NCBI RefSeq assembly: GCF_032854445.1
Contig: NC_088300.1
Span: 45,501,682 to 45,565,681 of the forward strand
Length of the DNA stretch: 64,000 bases
DNA from: Liolophura sinensis
Taxonomy: Eukaryota > Mollusca > Polyplacophora > Chitonida > Chitonidae
Direction: 5' to 3'
The stretch's first letter is position 1. Every line of letters begins with the position of its first letter. The position numbers and the translations under genes are program-made. The notes beneath the pieces were generated by a model that searched no databases, was not told the origin of the DNA, and saw nothing but the letters and a program-made list of their open reading frames with translations. This document shows positions 13,140 through 26,840 of this stretch, in pieces.

Positions 13140-13358
13140 GGGACAACCGAGGCCGAGTGGTTAGCGTGCTGGTGCTGCGCAATGACACAGGAGCCTATCA
13201 CCGATGCGATCGCTCTGAGTTCTTCCTCAACCGTCAGGAGTTGGAGGTCTTCCAGCAACGTGCAGATGGTTGTGAGTTTCTCTCAGGCTCTGTTCGGTTT
13301 CCTCCCACCATAATGCTGGCCGCCGTCGTATAAGTGAAATGTTCTTGAGTACGGTCTA
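13140..13358 (+). repeat. SINE family A, near full length
   Basis: tRNA-like head with ACCGAGGCCGAGTGGTTAGC, B-box-like GCTCTGAGTTC, then AGGTCTTCCAGCAACGTGC, CGGTTTCCTCCCACCATAAT and CTGGCCGCCGTCGTATAAGT. The A-rich tail is lost. Confidence 0.85.
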
Positions 13359-13476
13359 AAGTTTTTTTTTACCTCAGTTTCAAATCACAAATAGGTTTCA
13401 GTCGCAATACTTGCTTTCCTATTTTACCAATAAAATCACCTATATGCCAAAACCATCAACTTGTATCGTATATAAC

Positions 13477-13744
13477 GGGTCTCCGTGGATCAGTTGGTTA
13501 GCGCGCTAGCCTTTGAAATTGTCTTTGTTAATGAATCTCTCACCAATGTGGTCGCTGTGAGTTCAAGTCCAGCTCACGCTGGCTTCCTCTCCGGCCGTAC
13601 GTGGGAAGGTCTACCAGCAACCTGCGGATAGTCGTGGGTTTCCCCCGGGCTCTGCCCGGTTTCCTCCCACCATAATGCTGGCCGCCGTCGTATAAGTGAA
13701 ATATTCTTGAGTACGGCGTAAAATACCAATCAAATAAATAAACA
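13477..13744 (+). repeat. SINE family A, full-length with target-site duplication
   Basis: Best copy in the window. A-box region GTGGATCAGTTGGTTAGCGC, B-box region GTGAGTTCAAGTCC, body with CCCGGGCTCTGCCCGG, and CTGGCCGCCGTCGTATAAGT with a CAAATAAATAAA tail. TATATAAC flanks it on both sides (13469-13476 and 13745-13752). It is a nonautonomous tRNA-derived retroposon; its LINE partner is not in the window. Confidence 0.93.
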
Positions 13745-13752
13745 TATATAAC

Positions 13753-16700
13753 AAGCCTAATAAATAGTCGTCAATGGCTTTTTCACGAACATCTCCTTGT
13801 CATTAAGATTCCGAGGACATTGAAGGCTGGGAACGTTTTAAAATTTTCCTTCAGATGCTAGATTCGAAACATCACTTGCCCAGGTGACTCGCCCACCCTA
13901 GTTACTCTTTAGAGCAGCGTTTAGACATTAACCTATAATGTTGCTGTATAAATGCACTTTTAGGAAATGGAGAGCTCATGCTTACAGTAAAATAATGCCC
14001 AAGCATAAAAGTAGCTTTTCAGGTATTGTTAAAACTTAGGGAAAAATGTTAACTGAGGGAAAGAAGGAAAGTAACATTTTAGCTTCTTTCATATCCAGAA
14101 GACACTCAGAATGCCACTCAAACGTTTACATTATGTGTAACCACTCGCACTTCCCTCTATCTTTCGTTGAGAAAGGTACACTAACCCGAAAACTGTGACA
14201 ATTTAAGCGCCCTCATGAATATTAACTGTTTAGAAATTTTTGCTCCTTTTTTGTTATATTAACCATCAAAAGTTATTCGTTTGATCACTATCTCTTCTCT
14301 GTTACCTGTTCAATATGGCTGTGTACAAACGTACCTGTGCACAGTGACATACGATCCAAGAGAGACAACTGTGTATACATCTGAATGTCTTGACGAATTC
14401 CTTAAGTTATCTGCCTTCGCAGACAGGAGTAATGCCACTCGCCCATACGTGAGCATCCAGTCCGTGTCATATGGACTGGCTAAAGTGATAAGCCGATTAG
14501 CTGGCTGTTATATTAACACAGTAAACTCTGTCATCGCTGTACTTGCAGTACATGCAGTACTACAAATGTAAAGTTTAGTGAACTGCCATAGATAGTTAAA
14601 GGCAATGAAATAGCCCATTGAGTAAAGTGATGAAAAAATAAATCAACCTCCGTTTTTGTTTGCACTTAAGATTTCTAAATATATGTAGAAGTTTTAAGGT
14701 GGAAATTACTAGGCGTTTTTAGTTTTACTTGCATGCAATGAATATTTCAAACATTCCATGTGTACATGCACTTGTAATATGTGCTTAGTATATGTTACAC
14801 AGAATGTTTTTTGTGTTTCTTACAATTAAGTTTTTTCTTATGTATCTAAAATACTCAGAAACATAGTTTTGCGCCCATGCAACAAACCAGCCATTGTGCT
14901 GGCTTCTGACTAAATGATTATGGCTTTATAAAATGTAATTAGATCTATTCTTTCAGGCGCCTTAAATAATATACAGTCAGTTTAGCTTTAGTTTGTTCAC
15001 ACAAGTAAATTACACTGTGATATGATTATTTGTAGTTGATTTTGATTTATATATTTGGTGTTAAAAACAACAAACATGAATTTGCACTGCTATAAGCACC
15101 TATAAAGTTTCTTATTTAATGGCCGGTCTGTCGATGGGTCTGTCGAGAAATGAATGCAAGATATCTCAGTTTGGCCGAAACGGCTTGCAATATATATCAG
15201 TCGGTAGGCTTTTTTTTTCTTTCTTTTTTTTTTTTTTTTTTTTTTTTTACATTTTTTGGTGCTTTAACATTTGTCATTCAAATGGCGAGGTGTCTAAGTG
15301 TAGGACAACATCGATAATTTTTACATGCATGATGTTGGTCACTTTTACATGCATGATGTTGGTCAGGTTTATGAATAGAGAAAACTGACTGAAGGCTGGA
15401 TTCGAACACATGACGTCACTGAAGCCACCAAAAACAAGGGGGAATTTGATACAGTTATAATCAGTACAGCAGTTCCGAGTATGAAGAATATAGACATTAA
15501 AATAAACAAGCCCTTCACATGTTCTTCTTTTCTTTGTTGCATTTCAAATAGACTACAATCTCTTCCTAGTAGGCATAACAGCCAAATTTCTAATTTACTA
15601 TCTTCCTACATTCCGATATTTTTATTCAGTCTCATTGTCACAAATCGAGGAGACATGGTTAATAACATGTTATACAGGTGTGATAGCAAGACACGTATAT
15701 GGCTGTTCATTGCCGTTTACATTTTCTAGAAGTTGTACTTTACAACTGACCATAATCAGGTAAGTGTCAGGTAAGTGGGTAACCGACAGTCAGATTACGC
15801 ACACTCAGTTAGCACCGCTTAAGCGATGACTAACATGAACATCCTATAAAACCATAGACAATGTATATACTACATGGGCCCATGGCATTCTTTTGATTGC
15901 AGTCTAATGACTTCCTGTTTAGTTTCATCTCCTGCAGTCTGAGCCATCAGAGATAAAAAAAATTATTTCTTTCCGTACGATGATGTTGATTAAAAACCGT
16001 CAAAATGTCATTTTATTGACTCAATAAACAGCACTGCCTGTATTCTACAGGATCAAAAGATACAAAAAATGCATAAAAGCACTCAGAAAACACTAACGCT
16101 GCCTAATTTATCACCTTGTAGACCTAAATACACTCCGCTGATGACGTACCTCTCTTGGAGACATTTCTAGACGAGTTGCCACAACGTCACTATCTGGGAA
16201 ATGTTGGAATTCAATACAGCAAATATTGTGTCCTGTTGACAAAGCTTCTTCTGTCGGAAGCTGTCTTTGATGTCTTCAGTAAAGTGGACCCATCTGAGAA
16301 ACACACTGGATGCTCGTTCATTTCCATGGATACGTTCAGTGTAAAGTTTTTTTTACTGTATAAGGTTGCGGAAAATGGGACATTCCTGCTAATTAAGAAA
16401 GTGAGAACGATTTTTTGCTGTGGAAGGTAGATGTTGATTCTTCCTTATCTATAGGATGGCAGGTATCGATCAGTGTCGTCTGTGCCACTCCTTCTTTGCA
16501 GCTGACGCTTCCCAAGCTAGAGTTAAGTCCCCTGGCGAAACGACATATAGGGTACACTGGCACATCGATTTTCATTACGTTTTATGTAACAAATTTGTCA
16601 CCGTTAATTCCCTAAAATATGTATCACCAAGCATTCGCCAGACACGATATGCAATACCACCACGTAAAGCCTGAACACTGCTCTATAACATAAAAAAATT

Positions 16701-17689
16701 CAACCAGCCAAGAAGCCTTGGTAACCTCTAGGGGTGTAAGTAGTTATCCCGGGTTATGGATACTTCCAATACACACAAAATTCTGCTATTTTGGACGTCG
16801 AACAAAATAAGTGTACAGTAACGTATAGTGTGTGACCAACCCATATTGTCGGTGTGTGGCAGTAATATTATCTAATCAGTGCCCCAACATTTGTCACTTC
16901 AGAGGCAAATCTTAGGCCCCATTGTATAAATCGTGCATGTGTAGTCGGTCGAAAAGCCGTTTCTAATATGTTCAGCGTGACATAAACTATGGAACTCTGG
17001 ATATTCCGTCTCTAGTTAATGAAGGAGGAAAAAGTTTTTATTTGATCAGCATAGTATTGACTCGGAAGGCACTACAAATTCATCTAAAATCAATGTGTTC
17101 TGCTATTATATATTTCTCAGGCGGTGCGTAATGCAAACAAAATTTCTAAATTGCATTGATTCTAGTTTTTGCATTAACCCTGCCATCAATGCCGTTCAAA
17201 ATGCCGTTTTGTGTACCTCGCCACGATATGACTGAAATAATGCCGATGTGGCATTCATTTTTTTGTGTACCAAAATCAGTTATAAATGCAAAAAATGCAA
17301 AGCGAAATTGTCTTTGTTATCTACTTTGTTATCTGTCACCGGCAAATTGTGGCATTCACCCAATGAAATAACACCATTAAAGATTTCATGGCGAATATGT
17401 GTAAGGGCTCGTTAACAGAGCACGTGAATAATATTAGACGAGCGGTCTATCATATCATGATGTGTCATAAAGACAGCATATGCACTTATAGATTCCTTAC
17501 ACAGCAAAACGCATAAATATTTCTTCTGATTAGACTAAGCACAAATTTAAACTTACGCTAACAGACAAATAGGGTGAACAGTTGGTTGCCTTTGTGGTAT
17601 AAGCAGGCGCCTAGGAATCCATATACACAGCCGCAGAGGGACCAATGAGGTGTTCTGGGAACTTTGTGTAATAATATAAATTAAAAATA
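13753..17689. other. Intergenic DNA, no gene seen
   Basis: No exon recognised. It holds a poly-T tract (15209-15249) and a perfect tandem pair of TTTTACATGCATGATGTTGG at 15318-15364. Several open frames of 80-96 codons have no recognisable features. Confidence 0.4.
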
Positions 17690-17935
17690 CAACATGGAGA
17701 GAAAAACCAGTGCAGCAACGACAGCGTGAGAGTTTGGAAATGGTCTCAAACAGTCCGGGAATGTCGGTCTCTTGTTAATTTACCTCAGTTAGGGTTTTAT
17801 TCTAACTGTTTATGTAAATGCTTAGCAACTTACACGTCCCCTAGACAAACATACAGTCACGTTTATTGTAATTTATTAGACGTGGCTGGTCCACAATTAT
17901 CATCACGTCTGATTAATATCCATATGTGACAATGA
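17690..17935. repeat. Dispersed repeat family C, copy 1
   Basis: Shares, in order, GAGAGAAAAACCAG.GCAGC, TCAGTTAGGGTTTTATT, CTGTTTATGTAAATGCTTA, CCCCTAG and GACGTGGCTGGTCCA with the copies at 25470 and 25898. No tRNA head and no open frame. Confidence 0.65.
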
Positions 17936-18206
17936 AAAGGGACCAGGGTCCGGTTCCATGATGCTCATTTAGGTAAATAAACCCTTAACTAGAATGGAAA
18001 CGTATGTGGTAGAGATATAAAGTGCACTCAACTAAGGGCAGCTTAACACTAAGTAAGCTTCATCAAACCTCCTCGAGACACTGAGGACAGTTCATCCCTC
18101 AGCCGGGGTCTGTTGGCTCTAACCGGCGTCTGAGGACTTGGGTGATGGTTTTTTATGGTATATAAACATGCGCAGTGGAATCTGTGTCGTGACATTGCCG
18201 TCCAAC

Positions 18207-18395
18207 CTTCTTGTTGGCTATTGTGGATAGGTATCCTTGTTGGCTATTATGGATAGGTATCCTTGTTGGCTATTATTGATAGTTATCCTTGTGGTTTATT
18301 ATGGATAGATATCCCTGTTGGCTATTATGGATAGTTATCCTTGTGGACTATTGTGGATAGGTATCCTTGGTGGCTGTTATGGATAAGTATCCTTT
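18207..18395. repeat. 26-bp minisatellite, about 7 units
   Basis: Unit GTATCCTTGTTGGCTATTAT plus GGATAG, with substitutions between units. Confidence 0.92.
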
Positions 18396-20541
18396 ATATC
18401 GTTTAAGAGTGGTATACAAATGCCGGAATTGACGCGTTGACCTGTGATGTAAAAAGGAGTGACATGTGAATGGTCTTTGAGGTACAAGTTGGAAAAGAAA
18501 AACAGGTGCGGAAGAAGGAATGGTAAAAAATTTGTACAACGCAATTTATGTTAGTAAATGTATTACATTTAGTAATCTTCTAAAATGAGAAGTGACAATA
18601 TTATATTTATTTAAAACAATGTCTGAAACTTTCTACATGTATTTAATACCTCATTGTCTGAATTTATTTTCTTACCTTTCTGAATGAGGATACAAAATAA
18701 GAAATCAGGAAAGAAGTATGTAATTCTGTTCGACTTTCACATGAAAGAATGTGTTATTTGCATAAGATGAATTCTTTCCAGCATTATTGCAGTCAGTATG
18801 TATCCATGATTTTGATAATGTGGTAAATAGCCTGCTTTCCATGACCAGGTTATCATAAATGTCACTAATGTAACTAACGATGGACGTATCCTTTCTCAAC
18901 CTTAAACAGAAGGTTAGTTTAACGAGAAATTTTTGATGGGTGCGTTCACTGTTGTGAAATGTTGTATCAATATGTCTGTTCATGCCTTGTAATTAAGAAA
19001 TTTCTATTATTTCCTATAGCCCTATCCAGTGTCTATCCCAATAATGTGCAGCCTGAACGATAACAAAAAAATCAATGAAAACAGGAAAGGTAAATGCATT
19101 TTTACCAAAACAAATGGAATTTAATACACAAACTGTCTTTTAACTTTACTTTCGATGCTAAACTTGAATTGTTACTGTGTTGGATTACTGTAATAATTCT
19201 GACAACAAATACTTTTTTTGTCAGAACCGTAGTAAAAGATGAAACCAGTTCCCTTTACGGGAGAGAAGAGAAAATCCTGCATTTAATGATCCATATTTAG
19301 TAGTCTGTGCCTGAAAGTGCATGAACAAAGCAGTGTCAGACTTTCTGAATAATATACTCTTGGAGGGAGATGGTGTAGACAGAAATACAGATGCACTGGT
19401 TAAGTACGTTATATTACATAAATGCAAGTAAGGTTACCAGCTACCAAATGGCCAAGCTTTTAAACATGTTGTATAAATGTACCGTTCTACTAAGCGACTC
19501 CAGTGTGCCACTAAACGTATTCTTGTTAAAAAAAAATTGCAAAACGGCGGAAAACCTGGAAAATGTTGATTATTAATGATCATGATTACTGATGATCAAT
19601 AAGTTCTGTTATCTTCTTGTTTAGGTAAAAGAAAAAGAAGAACCCAGAGTCACCTCCCTATCCTTCATGAAGGTTGATAACCCCGATATACTGTAAACAT
19701 GTTATTCTATGTGGTGGTTAAGTTCAAGGATATAACGCATGTGTATTATGTTTAACCTGTACAAAACTGCACGTAGAGCAATAAGATAGCAACCTCGCCG
19801 TACACTTACTGACGAGGAAATAATCGTCCAGATCCTGCTCAAAGAGATAACGAAAAGGTATTCGAGTGCTATACCAACAGTAATTCTACCAGTCTTTTTA
19901 GAAGATTTTTGTCTGACATTGATATGTAAGGCAGTTGGGTAAACAAATCACGTTGTTTTATTGGCTGATTCCGCTTCTTCTCGTTGAGCTACTTTCCCAT
20001 ATCGAAAGCTTTGGTTTGCACATACTATCATTGTTACTTCTAGAAAACTAATTTATACTCAAGTTGGAGCTTATCTATGGAGCAAGCATCATCAATCAAT
20101 GCTTGTCGAGCTGGCTGTTTGGAGCACCTGTTCGTTTCCACGGCTATTTGGCGAGATTGGACATGCCTAGTTGCTTCAGTTGACGCTGAGGGCTTTGGCC
20201 CAAAAGTAACCATATGAATATTTAATTGGCCGGAAATCTTTGGTTGGACAGCAATAGTTTGCGCAGCTCTCTGGGTAGTTCTGACTGTTTATACACCTGT
20301 TAGTCTCAAAACGCGGAATTCAGAGCGCAGAGTGTGTTCCACCCATAGCCTTTCAGGACCTGTATTACATCTACCACTGGAAATGGGATAAGCTTCACCA
20401 TACGGAAAACACTATACTAAACGAACTGTATCTTATTTACTCTTGTGCTAGCGCCATATGATAACACAAACCTTCCTAAACTCCTAAAGAAGATGTGATT
20501 TCTTTGGATATTTCTGAACAGGGGGACTTAAAAAGGCCAAG
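18396..20541. other. Upstream flank of the potassium channel gene
   Basis: No coding exon recognised. It should contain the Kv3 promoter and 5' UTR, but no core promoter element can be assigned with confidence. Confidence 0.35.
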
Positions 20542-23500
20542 ATGTCTTCGGAGGAGGCGACGCATGCCCGAAACTCCCTGGCGCCCAAACTGTCGATGGC
20601 GCCAGGGCGTAGACACGACAACCGGGTTGTCATCAATGTGGGTGGGAACCGGTTTGAAACTTACAAATCTACCCTGAAGAACATTCCGGACACGCGGCTC
20701 TCCTGGCTAACGGAGACCTCAGCCCACAACCCGGATTATGACCCAGTCTCCGGGGAATACTTTTTTGACCGCCACGCAGGCGTGTTCAGCATGATACTAA
20801 ACTACTACCGGACGGGGAAATTGCACACCCCGAATGATGTGTGCGGGCCCATGTTTGAGGAAGAGTTGGCGTTTTGGGGTATCGATGAAAAACAGATTGA
20901 GCCGTGTTGCTGGATGTCCTATAGCACACATCGTGAGGCCCAAGAGACTCTAGCAGAATTTGACGGTGGAGATTTAGATCAACAAGACGATGACTTTGAT
21001 GACGAGGATATCGCACAAAGGTTTGGAATACAGGAAGGCGAAGGACCGAAGCGGATGTCACTTTGGGAAAAATGGCAGCCGAAGATTTGGACTCTGGTAG
21101 AAGAACCTTACTCTTCCCGGGCGGCTGAGGTAACGAAAACATTTCACCTCAACACTACATCCTCATCAACCAGCCAAATTATCAACACCTATTCTGATAC
21201 TTTCCTTTCTCTGTATTCAAAGTAATGGAAATAATAAAAAACCTAACATACAATTTGAATTATTTATTTATTCAAGAACATTTCACTTATAAGATGGAGG
21301 CCAGCATTATGGTGGGAGGAAATCGGAGAGAACCCCGGGGAAACCAGCACATATGAACATATGCATAATCATACTTTGTTTCTAACATTCTGACAATACT
21401 GTACTTTTATAGTTGGTAATTTACATAATTAACAGGCTTATTCATGTCATGTCACGGGAATTTTCTGCTAGGTTTAATTAAAATATTATACATGAATACG
21501 TTTCTGAATTCGCAATTTGGATTTCTAAAAATTAGATTTTGTGTAATTGGGGAAATTAACTTTATTTAATCTATATGATATAATTTTAGATCTATGCGTC
21601 GACGTAGATAACGAGCCGTTAAGAAAAATGGACGTTCCGGGTCAATAATCGCAAGGCCAATTCCCAAAACGACGTTTAACACAAACCACCAACTAAGAAT
21701 TAAAAAAGTAAATAAAGTACAAAATCAGGACGAAATCATGCACAGCGAAGCAGTCAACAGTTTTCAATGATATTGGAGAGATACAAGAAATGTTCTAGTT
21801 GAACGAGAACAATGATTTATCAGTACCATTAATTTACCCTTGCTAAGATTTTAATGCAATACAGACAAAATAAATAGTTGCATGTAAAATAGCAAATAAA
21901 TAATAGAATGAAGAGGGTAAACAGAATAGACAGACTATGTTCTCTGGTTTTAAAAACATACTAGAAACTAAAAACATACTACTATACTGTACCGTTTCAT
22001 TCATTTGACAGCGTTGCTGTGACACAATGGGATTGAGGTTAGAGTATATTAAATATATTTTATGTGATTTTCGAATTTTAACTGACTTTTATTCGTTATA
22101 TTGGTTTCCTGCTTGTTGCCGAAGGAAAAATTGTTACCCAGTGCTAACATACTCACACACTGGCTAAAATACTGTCATTGTAGCTTCAAAACCTAATCAC
22201 CCATTCATTCATTTCTTGAGCACCTCATCTGTCAATCCCAAATTTTGACATTTTTTTTCCACAAAAGGATGAGCTTTCATTTTTCATCAATCAAAGAGAA
22301 ATATGTTACATGTTATGGCATATTTGTTACAAGTGACCTCAAAAAGGAGGCATAATCAGGGTTGAATAGTCCTCTTTCAACTGTAATTGGATCATTGATT
22401 GCGCCTGTGTGTACTCCATTGCACTATGTACTGCCATCATCAGGATCAGCTCGCCATATTCACATCTTTAATCTGTAACGGGAAAGTGAAGCGCTCATTC
22501 ACAGAAATAATGGCTAAATGGGTTACGCTGTTAATGTTATAATGCTACAGGCCCCAAAGGAAATGGCCTAAATGTTTTAAATTATATACGAAGCATGATT
22601 TGCAGAACAGTACATACGTTGCATCTGAAATACCATTTAATATGTATTTAAGAGTCTTTGGTAGTTTCTGTACAATTGTGTGACGTGCACATCTTTGTCA
22701 TGTACATGATTTTGAAAGAAACCTCAAGTAATAACGTCAACGCAAAATGGCGTCGTGTGTTCGCGCATGATGTAATATCAGACAGAAGTGGAAATGAAAG
22801 AAAAGAAATCCAGATTACCACGGTCTTTGTCATCTAACCCTTCTTAAAACGCATACATTTTGGATCTGAAAAAAGTGCTTTACCTTTTTCTAACAAGAAT
22901 TATTTTATTGTCGGAAATGTCCTACTGCTGCTTTACTTTTCAAAAAATCAAAATTAAACACGGTCCTCTTATTAGTTTGATTATTCAGTACTTTCGACTA
23001 CTTTTGTTTAGTACAGTTATCACACTATCGTAGCTGGTCTGGTGATGTTCTTTATGCTCTACGTATTTAACTATATATGCACAATGGCTGAACCCCTGAT
23101 TGTTCGTGTTTTAGGTTCTAGCCCTGGCCTCCGTCGTTTTTGTGGTCCTTTCAATCACGGAATTTTGTATGGAAACTCACATCTTGTTCAGAGAAACCAC
23201 TGATACCAACACTACCATGACTGAAGACTGGACAGTCAGCCAAATCAACAACGAGTCAGAGCCAAAACTCTATCTGAGTGTCATGGAGTATATTTGCATA
23301 TCATTCTTCACACTGGAATTGACTATCAGGTTTATCTTCAGTCCAAGCAAACTGGAATACATCAAACAGCCGTTGAATTGGGTGGACTTTCTATCAGTGA
23401 TCCCCTTTTACGTGACGATTTCTGTCGATGACTCTCTCAAAAAGTCCACCGGCGTGCAGTTCCTGAGGGCCATGCGCCTCATTCGTATCTTCCGTATCCT

Positions 23501-26500
23501 AAAACTGACCCGTCACGTGAGCGGGCTTAAAGTTCTTGTACATACTGTGAAGGCCAGTGCCAAGGAGCTTCTGCTCCTAATTCTCGTCTTATTTATCGGA
23601 GTTTTGATATTCGCCTGTTTAATCTATTTCGTCGAGCAGGTGGACGAGCACGAGAAAAACTCTTTTAAGGACATTCCGCGGGGTTTCTGGTGGGCTATTG
23701 TGACAATGACCACCCTGGGGTACGGGGACATGTACCCACGGACTGCTCTGGGATACCTGGTCGGTGCTATGTGCGCCTTGTGCGGTGTCTTGATGCTAGC
23801 CCTTCCAGTCCCTGTTGTGGTCAGTAACTTTACCCTCTACTACTCACATGTTCAGGCTAGGTTGAAGTTACCGAAGAAGCCGCGGCGTGTGCTGGTGGGG
23901 GCGGCAGATGCCTTGAAGACTCAGACTGCTGTTGGGGAGAGCTTTGACAGCCAGGGTGGTCAATCACCACAGGGCAGTATAGGGTCACTCAAATCCATGG
24001 GCAAAGAGGATAGTTCAGAAAGTGCTGTGGGTAGTTTCGACAGCGGTATCCGCTCTAGTAAGTACCACCATACGCGCACACACGCACAAACTGTCAGATT
24101 CTCACTATTGCTGGTTTATTCTTTGAAAAGGGCATTGAAATATAGCTTATGCTTGAAAAGCGGAACCTTGTGTGTCCATGACCTTTCATTCCAACATTTA
24201 TGAAAATCAGCACAGACCAGGCCATTACCCTGTCCTTCGAGGACAGGAAAGCTTACTCTTGGTTTTTATACCTTTGTGGTAAGAAATTATGAATGAAATG
24301 CCAAAGAACATGTTTGACCCTTGGGCTAAAGGAGCTAGATTAAAATCAACTTAAAACTAAAACAAAAGCAGATTTGTGAAAGAATTGAGATTAACTTTTC
24401 TATGGCTTTTTATTCAGAATAGCAGTTACAGTGTCACAACATTTACTATAAATTTTTTAACTATGAAAAATAACGTTCTCCCTATATAACGTGGACGAAA
24501 CAACATGGCTAATGCAGCAGTGAGCAAGGGAAACGTCCAAGATCAGACACATAAGACACAAGTGACTATATTCATGTAGGATCTGGTCATCAACATTTTC
24601 AGAATGACAAGTAGCCCAGCCAATGGGCGAGAATAAGATGGTTTGTTGGTCGTTGACAATTGTGAAATGATGTTGACATTTCCCTAAAAAAACTATTAAA
24701 GCACAGCGTTTCTTTCTGTCAGGAAATGGTACATTCACCCGAAATAAAACCAATTCCCCCCAAATTCGTTCGGTTTTCAATATGCAGCTTATAAACAGAA
24801 ATCATTATCTCCTCTATGAATATCCTTCATCAGGAAGAAATGCCCTAGTGTTGTAATGAAAACTTTGGGAACCAACTTACATGAACTAGATCACCTGTGT
24901 AGTAATTTTACTAGACACTACTTTATTTAAGCGATTAATGCGATATAACGATCGATATAACAGCCTAGGATAATAGCTTCTATCACTGCGGTAACTGAGT
25001 CGATAAACCCGAAAAAATAACCTGTGCATGTATACAACTGTGGAAGTTGAGTAGATGTAACGGAAGGTGAAAATACATTCGATTAGATGAAAATATGTGT
25101 AAAGAAGAAATAATAACTGTCATCACTTTGGCAGTTAAATCCGTGGTTCAGAAGGATGAATGTTTGCGCTGGGCTTGCTATGTTGATGGTACAATGCTAC
25201 TGAGGATTAACTGATGCCTCTGGGAAAGCTAAGTCGACGAACAATGTAGAAGAATGATATCCTCCTGAGGGTTAAGCAGCAAACACCGTGACGGGTTTTT
25301 ATAATATTGCTTGCTGATAGATATTTGCTTCACGCTGGCCTTTAAAAAAAATATTTTTTACTTATGTCTCAGCGTATTATTTAATTAGGATTAGGGAGTA
25401 ACTTCTCCCTATATTTTACACTACTCACCCTCAAGCTGGCTTTCACACAATAAAATGTACAATAAATGTACAGCGTGGAGAGTAAAACTAGAACCGCTGA
25501 TAAACACGTAAATGGTGAAATCTGGTCTGTTGTCAATTTACTCCACCTGTTCATGTACAAATGTGTAAAACTTAACAGCTTACATGCCCCTTAGCACTAC
25601 AACAAAGAGAATTAGGTAATACAAATTCAGTGATATTACTTGCAATTTACTTTGTATTAGACTTCGCTGGTCCAGAATTACTCAAATTCTGTTTTGTCAT
25701 CACATTTAAAATGAAATGAAACATCATGATTAAATGAAATCGACAATCCGGTTTAATTTTTTTTTTGTATACTGAAATTAGGGAATACAGGTTTAACGTT
25801 TCCCTCTTTGTCTGTATTTCATTTCAAACCAAAAATAAAATTAAACAAATCTGTTTAAGAATAGTTGACAGACTGTTAATAATGATTATTTGCCAAACGA
25901 GCGAAACTAGAGCAGCAACGACAGTGTGATAGCTGGTAAATGGTCACAGGAAACCGGTGAAATACATACTTTTGTCAACTTATCTCATTTAGGGTTTTAT
26001 TGAAGCTGTTCATGTAAATGCTTAAACACTAGCAAATTCCACGCGTCTAGCACCATGGCGTAAGTAGAATTAGGTGAAAATATGCAGTGATGTCAATTCA
26101 TTAAATGTCAATAGTCGAAAGTTACTAAAAATGTTGTGTTGTACCACATTTAGCATACAATACCATTAAATTCCTTTTGGACAATCACTTGATGCTTTTT
26201 GGACTTTGCATTAGGTTCGAGTGCAGGAAGTGATTCGACAGGCATTAGTGTGATATTTACTGACGAAATTGCCCAGTCGTCCCCAATCCGGGTGAAAACG
26301 CCACCAAAAAATGTGACTAAGAAACCGCCGCCACCGAGACGCCAAAGTTTGATGCCAGGAAATACATCTAATAACTCTAGGAGAGGTGAGAATGGTTTTG
26401 CATTTTCTTTCGACAGCTTCAGTGAGCCTCCATATTTTGCCGGTTCTGAGACAGGTTTCGTTTCCAGGTAAATTATTACACTAATGACGCTTAAGTGATC

Positions 26501-26840
26501 ATTTTCATTCTGTAGGTTCTTTGGAATATTTTATACTTGTTTTGCTTCAGACTGCCAAACTCAAGACAACATGACACTGATCCGTCTTGTGTTGAAATGT
26601 CATGGGTTTCCTTCGCCTTGAGCATGGCTGTTATCTATGGCTGTGTATTCAAGTTGACCAAATTGCCTGTAGTTTTCCGTTTTATTAAATTGGAATAAAA
26701 TGTACGGAACAATCATTTATGTTTGTACAGGGAGCCAGTCGAACGGCCGACGTGACAGTAATCACAGAAAGGCGAGTACGAACCGATCACACCGACGTCG
26801 CTCCATCATGCCTGAAATGACAGAGGTGGACATTGACTGA
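20542..26840 (+). CDS. KCNC: Shaw-type (Kv3) voltage-gated K+ channel
   Basis: Delayed-rectifier potassium channel of the plasma membrane; Kv3 tetramers repolarise neurons quickly. Exons 20542-21129, 23115-24057, 26215-26385 and 26731-26840 join in phase to 603 residues. ATG is in good context (CCAAGATGT). The T1 domain lies at about 27-130, with [20 protein letters not shown] and the zinc signature H-x5-C-x20-CC (H95, C101, C122, C123) of non-Shaker channels. S1 is at about 197-219, S2 at 252-271, S3 at 284-302. S4 has a positive residue every third position (R314, R317, R320, R323, K326, R329). The filter [12 protein letters not shown] lies near 393-404 and S6 carries PVPVVV. The tail is serine-, proline- and arginine-rich and has a second possible ending. 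There is no clear N-terminal inactivation ball. Confidence 0.96.
21256..21346 (-). repeat. SINE family A fragment in Kv3 intron 1
   Basis: ATTTATTTATTCAAGAACAT, then CACTTATAAGATGGAGGCCA and GCATTATGGTGGGAGGAAAT, are the reverse complement of the family A 3' part. The rest of intron 1 (21130-23114) shows no exon. Confidence 0.75.
24058..25469. other. Kv3 intron 2, first part
   Basis: The frame of exon 2 runs on for about 48 codons past the donor at 24058, which is a possible retained-intron ending but has no support. No other exon seen. Confidence 0.35.
25470..25710. repeat. Dispersed repeat family C, copy 2
   Basis: Follows copy 1 (17690) through TGGAGAGTAAAACTAGA, CTGTTCATGTACAAATG, CATGCCCCTTAGCA and GACTTCGCTGGTCCAGAATT, with many changes. 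In Kv3 intron 2. Confidence 0.6.
25898..26110. repeat. Dispersed repeat family C, copy 3
   Basis: AACTAGAGCAGCAACGACAG, TCATTTAGGGTTTTATTG and CTGTTCATGTAAATGCTTAA align with copy 1; CACGCGTCTAGCAC aligns with its CCCCTAG region. It ends about 100 bp before the Kv3 exon 3 acceptor. Confidence 0.6.
26386..26467 (+). other. Alternative 3' extension of Kv3 exon 3
   Basis: Past the GTGAGA donor at 26386 the frame stays open for 27 codons to a second good donor, CAG|GTAAAT, at 26468. Using it shifts the last exon into another frame and ends after REPVERPT instead of EMTEVDID. Not supported by RNA here. Confidence 0.45.

Noticed and set aside
13477-13560. tRNA gene
   Set aside because: A-box and B-box spacing belongs to a SINE head; it continues into the family A body and tail, with target duplications around the whole element.
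20786-21142. Antisense frame over Kv3 exon 1
   Set aside because: Shadow of the T1-domain coding sequence; the + strand frame has clear channel motifs.
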